NCBI GenBank assembly: GCA_012727625.1
Contig: JAAYGP010000009.1
Location: 1 to 7,666 of the forward strand
Length of the DNA: 7,666 bases
Direction of reading: 5' to 3'
Source: Clostridiaceae bacterium
GTDB taxonomy: Bacteria; Bacillota; Clostridia; DSM-8532
The position numbers and the translations under genes were made by a program. The notes beneath the pieces were generated by a model. The model was not told where the DNA came from, ran no database searches, and saw nothing but the letters and a program-made list of their open reading frames with translations. Positions 1 to 5,735 of the stretch are shown piece by piece (the first letter of the stretch is position 1; each line of letters opens with the position of its first letter).

Positions 1-27
1 AAACAATTTACATTAATCTTACAAGCC

Positions 28-36
28 TGTGGATAA
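28..36 (-). promoter_or_regulatory. DnaA box (perfect, minus orientation)
   Basis: The plus strand reads TGTGGATAA, so the minus strand carries TTATCCACA, a perfect match to the DnaA initiator box TTATNCACA. It is paired with a second perfect box at 86-94 in the opposite orientation, with AT-rich DNA between them. That these sites bind DnaA is inference from sequence alone. Confidence 0.6.
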
Positions 37-85
37 GTTTTTTATAACAACCTTGAAACCCGCATTCTTTCGTTAAGTAAAAAAG

Positions 86-94
86 TTATCCACA
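86..94 (+). promoter_or_regulatory. DnaA box (perfect, plus orientation)
   Basis: TTATCCACA on the plus strand, identical to the box at 28-36 but inverted. Two exact copies within 70 bases are unlikely by chance even in AT-rich DNA. No dnaA, dnaN or rpmH is seen, so the pair may be an outlying DnaA-binding cluster, a titration site, or the edge of an origin lying left of the window. Confidence 0.6.
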
Positions 95-100
95 TTTTAA

Positions 101-776
101 TCAGAATTTGTTTCGCAATTCCCTAAACGTTTAATTCATCAAGGGCGGCACGGCGCATTGAATTAATTTCCGAAACGGGAATAAATGCATTGTTGCTTGT
201 GTTGACCAAAACAGATTCAAAAAAGTATGGTGTGTCCCTGGTCTTGTTAAGCTGTTCTCTTATACGCTCAGCGGTAACAGGTTTGTCTTTTGCTTTTTCA
301 GCTTTATGCCGGCTTAAGACACGAACCCTGTTTCCGTTACTATCATATATTTCAAATGAGGAATATTCTTCCGGATAAAGGCTGAATGTCCCTTTAACCG
401 GAACTCTTTGGAAATTGCCCTTTGCTTTCTCAGCCAAAAGACCCATTAATGCTTTGTCATATGTTTTATACACCATGCTTCGGGGCGTGACTTAGCCTTC
501 AAAGTTGCCCGCCAGCAGAGTATCTCCCTTGTCTGCCGTTTTGACATGGTGTCCGTCCTTTATCATTACACTTATTATTGTGGATGGATTATTGTTTTTT
601 GCGTCCCTTATTTCCAGCCCGTCCCCCATGCTGATTCTGTCTGAAAGCTTGATACGACCCCCTGTTTTTGTTAAAAACAACGCCTGTCTTTGAAAGATGA
701 TAGTCAACCTGGCACCAAGGTAAACCGCATCCGCGCCGGCTGCCGGCAGGTGCAAGCAGTTCTGTGGTCTTATTTT
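101..776 (-). pseudogene. U32 family peptidase (collagenase-like, DUF3656), multiply disrupted remnant
   Basis: These are fragments of a U32 family peptidase with a DUF3656 domain, normally about 780-840 residues. The N-terminal motif TELLAPAGS lies in one frame (765-739). GADAVYLGAR, the next motif of the family, lies in another frame (from 737), so about 29 bases are missing between them. The reading then jumps straight to a DUF3656-like stretch (GGRIKL...ISMGDGLEIR), which means several hundred codons of catalytic domain are gone. An in-frame TAA at 492-494 splits this stretch from VYKTYDKAL...VPVKGTFSLYP...PVTAERIREQL...AFIPVSEINSMRRAALDEL. That second part stops at 123-125, but a shifted frame continues as FRELRNKF to a TGA at 101-103. 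No start codon or ribosome binding site precedes the N-terminal motif. Two open pieces (755-492 from a TTG, and 476-123) could be mis-annotated as small hypothetical genes. The gene follows zapA and the DUF948-like gene; zapA next to a U32 peptidase is a familiar clostridial arrangement, so this is probably a decayed ancestral neighbour. The family call is from remembered motifs, not a search. Confidence 0.8.
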
Positions 777-784
777 TATATTAA

Positions 785-1369
785 TTATTCCTGTATAATC
801 TCCTCTTCCTGTTCCTTTTCGACTTCCTTTTCACCTGTCAAATCCGGATTTATCTTTTCCTCCGAATCGTCGGGTTTATTCCCCTTTTGTTCTTCATCAT
901 TTACGATAACGGTTTCTTCAACCTTAGTTTCTTCAACCTTATCTGAACCCTGTTTGTATTTATAATTATATACGATTTCTTTCTTTTTACCACCTTTGTC
1001 ACTGAATAGTTTTTTAATCCAGTCAATAATGTCCAGAATATTTTTAGCCTTTACCACTATATCGTTTTTAAGCATTTCCGCGGTTTCCCTGGCAGAATCT
1101 GAAATTCTGCCAATGTTCCCGACGATTTTCTGAAGGGACTCCATTTCTTCCCTTACAATATCACTGACTTTTGAAACATTTTCAGTAATAGCCGGTAACT
1201 GCTCCAGTGTATTGCTTATGCTTTCACGGTTTTTGTCCAGCATTTTGTTAATATTTTTTAAAATGCCCACAAGATGGATTGCCGCTAAAAGCAGATAAAA
1301 CAAAACCCCCACACCCAGAATAAAAAGAACTACCTTTATCAGATCATTCCAGGTAACAACACCATTCAT
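785..1369 (-). CDS. DUF948-like membrane-anchored coiled-coil protein
   Basis: This 194-residue protein has one strong hydrophobic segment at residues 11-33 and a long helical region (about 35-120) of the kind seen in DUF948 proteins. The tail from about residue 125 is highly charged and mostly acidic, rich in Glu and Lys and probably disordered. The expected topology is a short N-terminus, one membrane anchor and a coiled-coil domain on one face of the membrane; I cannot tell which face with confidence. The start is well supported: GGAGG lies 7 bases upstream of the ATG. It begins 19 bases after the zapA stop, so the two are almost certainly co-transcribed. The pseudogenised U32 peptidase follows closely. 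Function is unknown; position suggests a role in division or the envelope. The tail contains a 15-base tandem duplication (912-941). The DUF948 label rests on architecture and general resemblance, so moderate certainty. Confidence 0.8.
   Translation of the reverse strand: MNGVVTWNDLIKVVLFILGVGVLFYLLLAAIHLVGILKNINKMLDKNRESISNTLEQLPAITENVSKVSDIVREEMESLQKIVGNIGRISDSARETAEMLKNDIVVKAKNILDIIDWIKKLFSDKGGKKKEIVYNYKYKQGSDKVEETKVEETVIVNDEEQKGNKPDDSEEKINPDLTGEKEVEKEQEEEIIQE
912..941. repeat. 15-bp perfect tandem duplication inside the DUF948-like gene
   Basis: GTTTCTTCAACCTTA occurs twice head to tail (912-926 and 927-941). On the coding strand it encodes the in-frame repeat KVEET-KVEET in the acidic tail. 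A 15-base unit preserves the frame, so copy number could vary between strains without breaking the protein. Confidence 0.85.
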
Positions 1370-1388
1370 AACATATCCTCCAGATTTT

Positions 1389-1823
1389 TTATTTGATATT
1401 GTGCAGCCGTGTTTTAGACGTTTCTCCTGTTGCTTTTGCCAATGAATTCCTGACTTCAGACAGTTCGGCTTCTCTTTTTGTAAGCTCTATAACAAGCTGC
1501 CTGTTCTCTTCATTGCTTTTACGGAGCTGCTGGGTTAATTCCGATTTTTCCTTTTTCAGCTCCTGAATCATTTTGCGTGCCTGTTCCAGCTCCTGTTGAA
1601 GCGACTCTTTCTGTTCTTTATTTTTAAACATTTCATCGGCAACATTAACAGCTGTCAGAACGGATGCCATTGACGTGCTGAGGGTATGATTTGCTTTCAT
1701 AATTTCTGTTGTTTTTTGATCGACATATAGTGCAACCTTTTGAATATATTCGGGAGGTTCACTGCCGCATAAAATATATTCATTCCCGGCTATACGCACA
1801 TAAACCCTGTTTCTGTCAGCCAC
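1389..1823 (-). CDS. zapA: Cell division protein ZapA (long, clostridial form)
   Basis: ZapA binds FtsZ and promotes bundling of Z-ring protofilaments at the division site in the cytoplasm. The N-terminal globular half (residues 1-65) carries the family pattern: NRVYVRIAGNEYILCGSEPPEYIQKVALYVDQK, then a helix containing ASVLTAVNVADE. Residues about 68-130 form a long coiled coil rich in Glu, Lys and Gln, used for dimerisation. At 144 residues it is longer than the usual 85-110, as is common in Clostridia. The start is GTG at 1823 with AGGGAG 9 bases upstream; the family usually begins MADKNRV, which fits. The gene leads an apparent operon with the DUF948-like gene and the U32 remnant. No clear promoter could be picked in the spacer upstream, although AT-rich -10-like sequences are present around 1845-1880. 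Confidence 0.92.
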   Translation of the reverse strand: MADRNRVYVRIAGNEYILCGSEPPEYIQKVALYVDQKTTEIMKANHTLSTSMASVLTAVNVADEMFKNKEQKESLQQELEQARKMIQELKKEKSELTQQLRKSNEENRQLVIELTKREAELSEVRNSLAKATGETSKTRLHNIK

Positions 1824-1867
1824 TCAAATCAACTCCCTGTTTTTCTTTAGTGCCCGGATTTTAACAG

Positions 1868-2082
1868 ATTCATAATATGGTTACTTCCCGGAAAGGTGTT
1901 ATACGACTTTCTTTTTCAGGTTTATCTGTAATAGCTGCTGCAAGCCGTTTTAAGCCCGACCGTAATATGGTCCGGTCCGATCAGGATATGATAATCCTGA
2001 TCCTTTAAAGGCAGTTTATTTGTTTTAAAATTTTATCAAAACATAGCTTTGTGGCTTCATTGAGACATTCATAATATCGGTT
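1868..2082. repeat. Pair of near-identical 15-16 base direct repeats, about 199 bases apart
   Basis: ATTCATAATATGGTT at 1868-1882 and ATTCATAATATCGGTT at 2067-2082 differ by one inserted base. The first 11 bases are identical. They could mark an old duplication, the ends of a lost or degenerate insertion, or two copies of a regulatory motif; chance similarity in AT-rich DNA is also possible. Confidence 0.5.
1979..2002. repeat. Perfect 9-bp inverted repeat (hairpin)
   Basis: GATCAGGAT and ATCCTGATC flank the 6-base loop ATGATA. Neither strand has a run of T directly after the stem, so it is not a standard intrinsic terminator. It lies between the amidohydrolase and zapA and could be a transcript-processing structure, a weak terminator or a protein-binding palindrome. 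Confidence 0.6.
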
Positions 2083-2159
2083 TATATCGTATAAAACTTA
2101 AGTCTCAGGGAACCAACGCCAAAACTTTACCTTTCTTATCTAAAAGTATATCATATAAT

Positions 2160-3245
2160 TTATAAGTGGCAAACAGAAGTTGTACCATTAACAGCTTTCA
2201 CAATCTCTTTATACAGACTTTTAAGTTCCGTCATTATATTTTCCGGGCCTTTTAAGTGACGGGCATAATCCAAAACCCTTTCACATTCCTCAAGAAGAAG
2301 TTTTGAATTAATTCCGGCGGGGGTTTTACCCACGCGTCTTTCGAAATTTCCGTGATATATCTTCTCAAGAACCTCTCTTTCCAGGTTGATTCCCTTAATT
2401 TTCATCCCTTTGTATGTGAATTCATCATCGGTCTCAAGAAATCTCCTTGCAGTGTCAATGTGTACAAGTTCTTCGTTAATACCGTTGTCTGAGCCAAAAA
2501 TTATCCCGTCCTGGTATTTTATAAAGAATTCACGCCATTTTTCAGGATTTTCTGAAAAACTTCCGTACATTTCAATGCCGGGAGTTATGTCATAACAAAC
2601 ACCGGGCCATCTGTCCAGAAACTCTGAAGCTTTATCAATATTTTCTTCGCCCATAAAAAAGAAGTGAGCAAAGGTGACCTTTAACTTTGGAAATTTGCTC
2701 AAAAATCCGATAACCTCGCTGTATAGCGCATCTTTTGATACAAAAGAGCCATCAGTATAGATCCAGCCTTCCTTTTTAGCCCAGTCCGGAGCTTTGTCTG
2801 CGTCCCAGAATATTCTTGGATCTCCCACATGAAATGTTACAGGTATACCTGACGATTCAAGGTATTGATAGTATTCGTCATAAACGGGGGAATCCAGCGG
2901 TAAGCCTGTCTTTTTCCTGGTATCGGGCTTTCCTTCAAGCATCTTCATTCCGTCAAACCCGATATTCTTAAGCCTTACTGCCTGCTCATAAAGCTCCTGC
3001 CCATTTGTCAACTCTCCGCTTTCAGGATAAATCAATCCCCCAAAGGCAAATATTTTTCCGGGATACATTATTTTTGCCAGGGCGCAATGCAGGTTTTGTG
3101 AAATATTTGATTCACCCGTACAGCTAAGGCTCATAACCGCTATTCTATCAATATTGTTCTTACGGGATGAATCAACAAGACGTTTTATGCTTTCAGGGCT
3201 TGTTAAATGGGTATGACTGTCAACAATTCTCAATGCTTCAGACAT
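2160..3245 (-). CDS. Amidohydrolase-2 family metal-dependent hydrolase (TIM barrel)
   Basis: This 361-residue protein is a predicted cytoplasmic hydrolase or decarboxylase of the amidohydrolase-2 family. The signature metal ligands are visible: the strand-1 HxH motif in VDSHTH (His11, His13), FHVGDP (His139), TFAHF (His194) and FGSDN (Asp253). The usual closing helix motif follows as KIYHGNFERRVG (about 296-306), the equivalent of the N-A-x-R-L-F end of the family. Residues 307-361 are a helical extension beyond the canonical barrel. The substrate cannot be told from sequence. The start is the ATG at 3245 with AAGGAG and GAGG sequences upstream; the gap to the tex stop is only 71 bases, so it may be co-transcribed with tex. 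No obvious functional link to tex or zapA. A different frame stays open through the last codons and 60 bases past the stop, so a small frameshift altering the C-terminus is possible but unproven. Confidence 0.88.
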   Translation of the reverse strand: MSEALRIVDSHTHLTSPESIKRLVDSSRKNNIDRIAVMSLSCTGESNISQNLHCALAKIMYPGKIFAFGGLIYPESGELTNGQELYEQAVRLKNIGFDGMKMLEGKPDTRKKTGLPLDSPVYDEYYQYLESSGIPVTFHVGDPRIFWDADKAPDWAKKEGWIYTDGSFVSKDALYSEVIGFLSKFPKLKVTFAHFFFMGEENIDKASEFLDRWPGVCYDITPGIEMYGSFSENPEKWREFFIKYQDGIIFGSDNGINEELVHIDTARRFLETDDEFTYKGMKIKGINLEREVLEKIYHGNFERRVGKTPAGINSKLLLEECERVLDYARHLKGPENIMTELKSLYKEIVKAVNGTTSVCHL

Positions 3246-3296
3246 TTCATCAGTCCTCTCCTTTTTGTTGCCTCAGGCTGTGAAGATTAATGCATA

Positions 3297-3329
3297 CGTT
3301 AAAAATTACTACCATGCTAATTTTTTACG
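3297..3329 (-). terminator. AT-rich hairpin at the end of tex, possible weak terminator
   Basis: An inverted repeat pairs CGT-x-AAAAATTA (3297-3308) with TAATTTTT-x-ACG (3318-3329), 11 of 12 pairs, around a 9-base loop. It contains the tex stop codon. On the minus strand its second arm is T-rich, but the stem is mostly AT and no clean T run follows, so read-through into the amidohydrolase is plausible. Confidence 0.35.
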
Positions 3330-5350
3330 CCCCTCATGGATAGTGAAATTCTTTTTTTTGCAGGGTCTATTTCCAGAACTCTTACAGTCACAATATCACC
3401 CACCGAAACAACCTCCATGGGGTTTTTAACAAACCTGTCGGAAAGCTGTGATATATGAACCAGACCGTCCTGATGCACTCCTATATCGACAAATGCTCCG
3501 AAATCCGCGACATTGCGGACAGTACCGCTTAAAACCATACCCGGCCTGAGATCTTTTATATCAAGAATGTCACGTTTTAAAAGTGGCGGGGGCAGATCCT
3601 CCCTGGGATCCCGTCCGGGCTTTTTCAATTCCTCAATAATGTCCTTAAGAGTTGGCTCCCCAACACCAAGCTCCTCTGCCAGGCTTTTTAATCCGGTTTT
3701 CTTTACCAGCAGGTCCAGCGAAGGCAAACTTTTTTTCAGGTCATCAGCTGATATTCCAAGTTTTTCTATAAGCATCCCACATGCCTTATAAGACTCCGGG
3801 TGCACTGCTGTTCTGTCCAGAAAATTGTCACCGTCATGAATTCTCAAAAAGCCGGCACATTGCTCAAATGTCCTGGGACCTAATTTTGGAACTTTTTTCA
3901 GCTCATTTCGGTTTTTAAAGCGGCCCGCTTTTTCCCTGTATGCCACGATATTCTTTGATAATGTTTCGTTTATTCCTGAAACATAAGACAGAAGAGATGG
4001 CGACGCGGTATTAAGATCCACTCCGACCTTGTTCACAACATCCTCCACAACCCCGCTTAAGATTTCATCAAGACGTTTCTGATTCATATCATGCTGATAC
4101 TGTCCCACTCCTATGGCTTTCGGATCAATCTTGACCAGCTCTGCCAGGGGATCCTGCAGACGCCTTGCAATGGATACAGCGCTTCGCAGGGAAACATCAA
4201 AATCAGGAAATTCACTTGCGCCAAGCTTTGAAGCTGAATAAACCGATGCCCCGGCTTCACTTACCACCATATATTTAACATTTCTTTTTACTTCCTTAAG
4301 CATATCGGAAATAAAGATCTCCGATTCCCTGCTTGCTGTACCGTTTCCTATTGATATTATGTCAACTTTATACTTTTCAATCAATTCCATTAAGACCTTT
4401 TTGGCTTCTTCCATTTTGCATTGAGGCGGCGTAGGGTATACGACCGCTGTTGCCAAAACCTTTCCTGTGCCATCAACTACACAAATTTTGCACCCGGTAC
4501 GGTATGCCGGGTCCAGACCCAAAACTGTCTTATTGCGGACAGGAGGCTGCATTAACAGATTTTTCAGGTTTTCCCTGAATACTACCATTGCTTGTTCCTG
4601 GGCCTTTTCCGTAAGCCCGCTTCTTATTTCACGCTCCAACGATGGATACAGAAGCCTCTTCCACGAATCCTCAATGGCAGCATACATATGCTTGCCCTTG
4701 TTTTCATCATTGCTTATTATATATCTTCCTGAAATATATGACAGTACTTTCTCTTCCGGTATAACAACCTCAACTTTCAGGAAATCTTCCTTTTCGCCTC
4801 TGTTAATAGCCAATACCCTGTGACTTGCCACAGGATCAACCGGCTCTTTAAAATCATAATACATGCGATATACTGAATCTTCTTCCTTTTTTGCCTTTGT
4901 TTCAACCACCCCAAAACGATGAAACATTTCTCTTATAGCCTTGCGCAATTCGGCATTATCTGATATTTCCCCGGCAACAATGTCCCTGGCTCCCTGCAAA
5001 ACATCTTCTTTTGTATTAAGTTCCTTTTCCGGGTCAATAAATTCAATTGCTTTTTGTTCTATTTCCAAATCTGTCATCAAACCGGACATTATTATTGACG
5101 CCAACGGTTCCAATCCTTTTTCCCTTGCTATCATTGCCCTTGTTCTGCGTTTCGGTTTAAACGGCCTGTATATGTCCTCAACTTCCTGCAGAGTCATGGC
5201 TTTCTCCAGTGCTTTGGAAATCTCATCCGTCATCTTTCCCTGTTCCTCAATTAACCTGTATATATCCTGCTTTCGCTGGCTCAGATTTTTCAGATATTCA
5301 TATCGCTCATTAAGAGCGCGAAGCACCTGATCATCAAGAGATCCCGTCAT
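3317..5350 (-). CDS. tex: Tex-family RNA-binding transcription accessory protein, body of the gene, lacking its true N-terminus
   Basis: Tex is a cytoplasmic nucleic-acid-binding protein related to Spt6, implicated in transcription and RNA metabolism. From the first ATG in this frame (5350) the product is 677 residues. It begins MTGSLDDQVLRALNER, which in homologues directly follows GNTIPFIARYRKE near residue 40. Domains in order: helical N-terminal region with IYRPFKPKRRTRA (60-71); YqgF/RuvX-like fold from about 274 (VLGLDPAYRTG, with Ala where the family often has Gly) to 400; helix-hairpin-helix region about 440-505 (VGVDLNTASPSLLSYVSGI and KVPKLGPRTFEQCAGFLRI); and an S1 RNA-binding domain about 602-674 (GTVRNVADFGAFVDIGVHQDG). 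The frame is open upstream to a stop at 5473, and GNTIPFIARYRKE is encoded there, but no ATG, GTG or TTG precedes 5350 in it. The proper start lies in another frame at 5439. The ATG at 5350 has only a cramped AAGG two bases upstream, so translation is likely weak unless re-initiation occurs. A repaired gene would encode about 718 residues, the usual family length. Confidence 0.9.
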   Translation of the reverse strand: MTGSLDDQVLRALNERYEYLKNLSQRKQDIYRLIEEQGKMTDEISKALEKAMTLQEVEDIYRPFKPKRRTRAMIAREKGLEPLASIIMSGLMTDLEIEQKAIEFIDPEKELNTKEDVLQGARDIVAGEISDNAELRKAIREMFHRFGVVETKAKKEEDSVYRMYYDFKEPVDPVASHRVLAINRGEKEDFLKVEVVIPEEKVLSYISGRYIISNDENKGKHMYAAIEDSWKRLLYPSLEREIRSGLTEKAQEQAMVVFRENLKNLLMQPPVRNKTVLGLDPAYRTGCKICVVDGTGKVLATAVVYPTPPQCKMEEAKKVLMELIEKYKVDIISIGNGTASRESEIFISDMLKEVKRNVKYMVVSEAGASVYSASKLGASEFPDFDVSLRSAVSIARRLQDPLAELVKIDPKAIGVGQYQHDMNQKRLDEILSGVVEDVVNKVGVDLNTASPSLLSYVSGINETLSKNIVAYREKAGRFKNRNELKKVPKLGPRTFEQCAGFLRIHDGDNFLDRTAVHPESYKACGMLIEKLGISADDLKKSLPSLDLLVKKTGLKSLAEELGVGEPTLKDIIEELKKPGRDPREDLPPPLLKRDILDIKDLRPGMVLSGTVRNVADFGAFVDIGVHQDGLVHISQLSDRFVKNPMEVVSVGDIVTVRVLEIDPAKKRISLSMRGVKN

Positions 5351-5367
5351 TTCCTTGCGATACCTGG

Positions 5368-5439
5368 CTATAAAGGGAATGGTGTTACCTGAATGGGACT
5401 TAATTGAAATTCTTTTTGCAGAATTGCTTGAATGTCCAC
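5368..5439 (-). pseudogene. tex: Out-of-frame N-terminal fragment of tex
   Basis: A GTG at 5439 with GGAGG 7 bases upstream opens a 23-codon frame encoding MDIQAILQKEFQLSPIQ, then VTPFPL and a TAG at 5370-5368. The first 17 residues fit the known start of Tex proteins, where a P-x-Q-V motif is followed 11 codons after the Gln by GNTIPFIARYRKE. Here the downstream frame resumes with GGT (Gly) overlapping the end of the CAG (Gln) codon. The junction base string CAGGT fits a deletion of about 31 bases between two CAGGT copies. This is therefore the true translation start of tex, cut off from the body by a frameshifting deletion or an assembly error, not a regulatory leader peptide. Confidence 0.8.
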
Positions 5440-5478
5440 TTTCTTTCCTCCGGATTATCTTTAATACTAATCATAATA

Positions 5479-5496
5479 CCCCCGTTTTAGCGGGGG
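5479..5496 (-). terminator. GC-rich hairpin in the tex leader, terminator- or attenuator-like
   Basis: CCCCCG and CGGGGG form a perfect 6-bp stem around a 6-base loop. On the minus strand the following bases (TATTATGATTAG) are only modestly T-rich; on the plus strand TTATATATTTTT follows. It sits 40 bases upstream of the tex start and downstream of a predicted tex promoter. It may terminate sigH read-through or attenuate tex. Confidence 0.5.
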
Positions 5497-5522
5497 TTAT
5501 ATATTTTTAAAACTTATATTTT

Positions 5523-5551
5523 ATTATAACAACAGAACAACCTGCATGCAA
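5523..5551 (-). promoter_or_regulatory. Predicted extended -10 promoter for tex
   Basis: On the minus strand a perfect TATAAT (5528-5523) is preceded by TGT, giving the extended -10 element TGnTATAAT. TTGCAT (5551-5546) lies at a 17-base spacing as a weak -35. Transcription would start near 5516, giving a leader of about 77 bases that contains the 5479-5496 hairpin. Confidence 0.5.
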
Positions 5552-5572
5552 TTGAGAAGACAAGGGAAAGGA

Positions 5573-5587
5573 GACGGTTGAACCGTC
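5573..5587. repeat. Perfect 7+1+7 palindrome
   Basis: GACGGTT-G-AACCGTC. The surrounding bases (GACAAGGGAAAGGAGACGGTTG) resemble the dispersed GGGGACGGTTC-type palindromes I recall from many clostridial genomes. Whether it recurs in this genome cannot be seen here. It lies between sigH and tex, just upstream of the predicted tex promoter. Confidence 0.5.
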
Positions 5588-5611
5588 CGTTACTTTTCAC
5601 ACCCTGATTCA

Positions 5612-5718
5612 GTTACTTAACAGGCCAGATATTGCAAAATAGCGGAGACAAGGGCTTCATTCCGCTAAAGTTTCCTTCTATTGCACAATATCTTTTAACG
5701 GAACCTGTGAACGGTAAC
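5612..5718. repeat. 107-base nested inverted repeat downstream of sigH
   Basis: Four co-linear inverted pairs nest around one centre: GTTAC 5612-5616 with GTAAC 5714-5718; ACAGG 5620-5624 with CCTGT 5704-5708; AGATATTG 5627-5634 with CAATATCT 5686-5693; TAGCGGA 5640-5646 with TCCGCTA 5661-5667. All four are perfect. The right arm carries an extra 13 or so bases between the two inner pairs. It starts 17 bases after the sigH stop, so the sigH transcript would end in or carry a long stem-loop. On the minus strand the inner stem is followed by TTTT, so it could act as a terminator. A miniature mobile element or a 3' stabilising structure are alternatives. Confidence 0.6.
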
Positions 5719-5735
5719 CCGTACCCTGCCTTATT

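Larger units (their letters stand above)
1824..2159. other. Gene-free spacer between the amidohydrolase and zapA genes
   Basis: No convincing gene is present. It holds a perfect 9-bp hairpin (1979-2002), an imperfect long direct repeat (1868-1882 and 2067-2082), a 6-bp inverted pair TGAGAC/GTCTCA (2061-2066 and 2102-2107), and two CGATAT copies ten bases apart on the minus strand. A 30-codon minus-strand open frame (2097-2008, preceded and followed by stops) has a protein-like composition (LYDINRYYECLNEATKL) but no start codon or ribosome binding site. The zapA promoter should lie here; I cannot assign it. Confidence 0.6.

Noticed and set aside
2008..2097. 30-codon frame LYDINRYYECLNEATKL... 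in the spacer
   Set aside because: No start codon or ribosome binding site and too short to separate from chance in AT-rich DNA; described only as part of the spacer.
2105..2185. Minus-strand open frame overlapping the amidohydrolase end, reading LYDILLDKKGKVLALVP before a TGA
   Set aside because: It looks protein-like and could mean a frameshift near the amidohydrolase C-terminus, but the family does not need this extension and no homologue could be checked.
3513..5330. Several plus-strand open frames opposite tex, and others opposite the remaining genes
   Set aside because: They are antisense shadows of clearly conserved minus-strand genes, with no ribosome binding sites or recognisable motifs.
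5368..5439. The 23-codon frame before tex as a regulatory leader peptide
   Set aside because: Its residues match the Tex N-terminus, so a broken gene start is the simpler reading.
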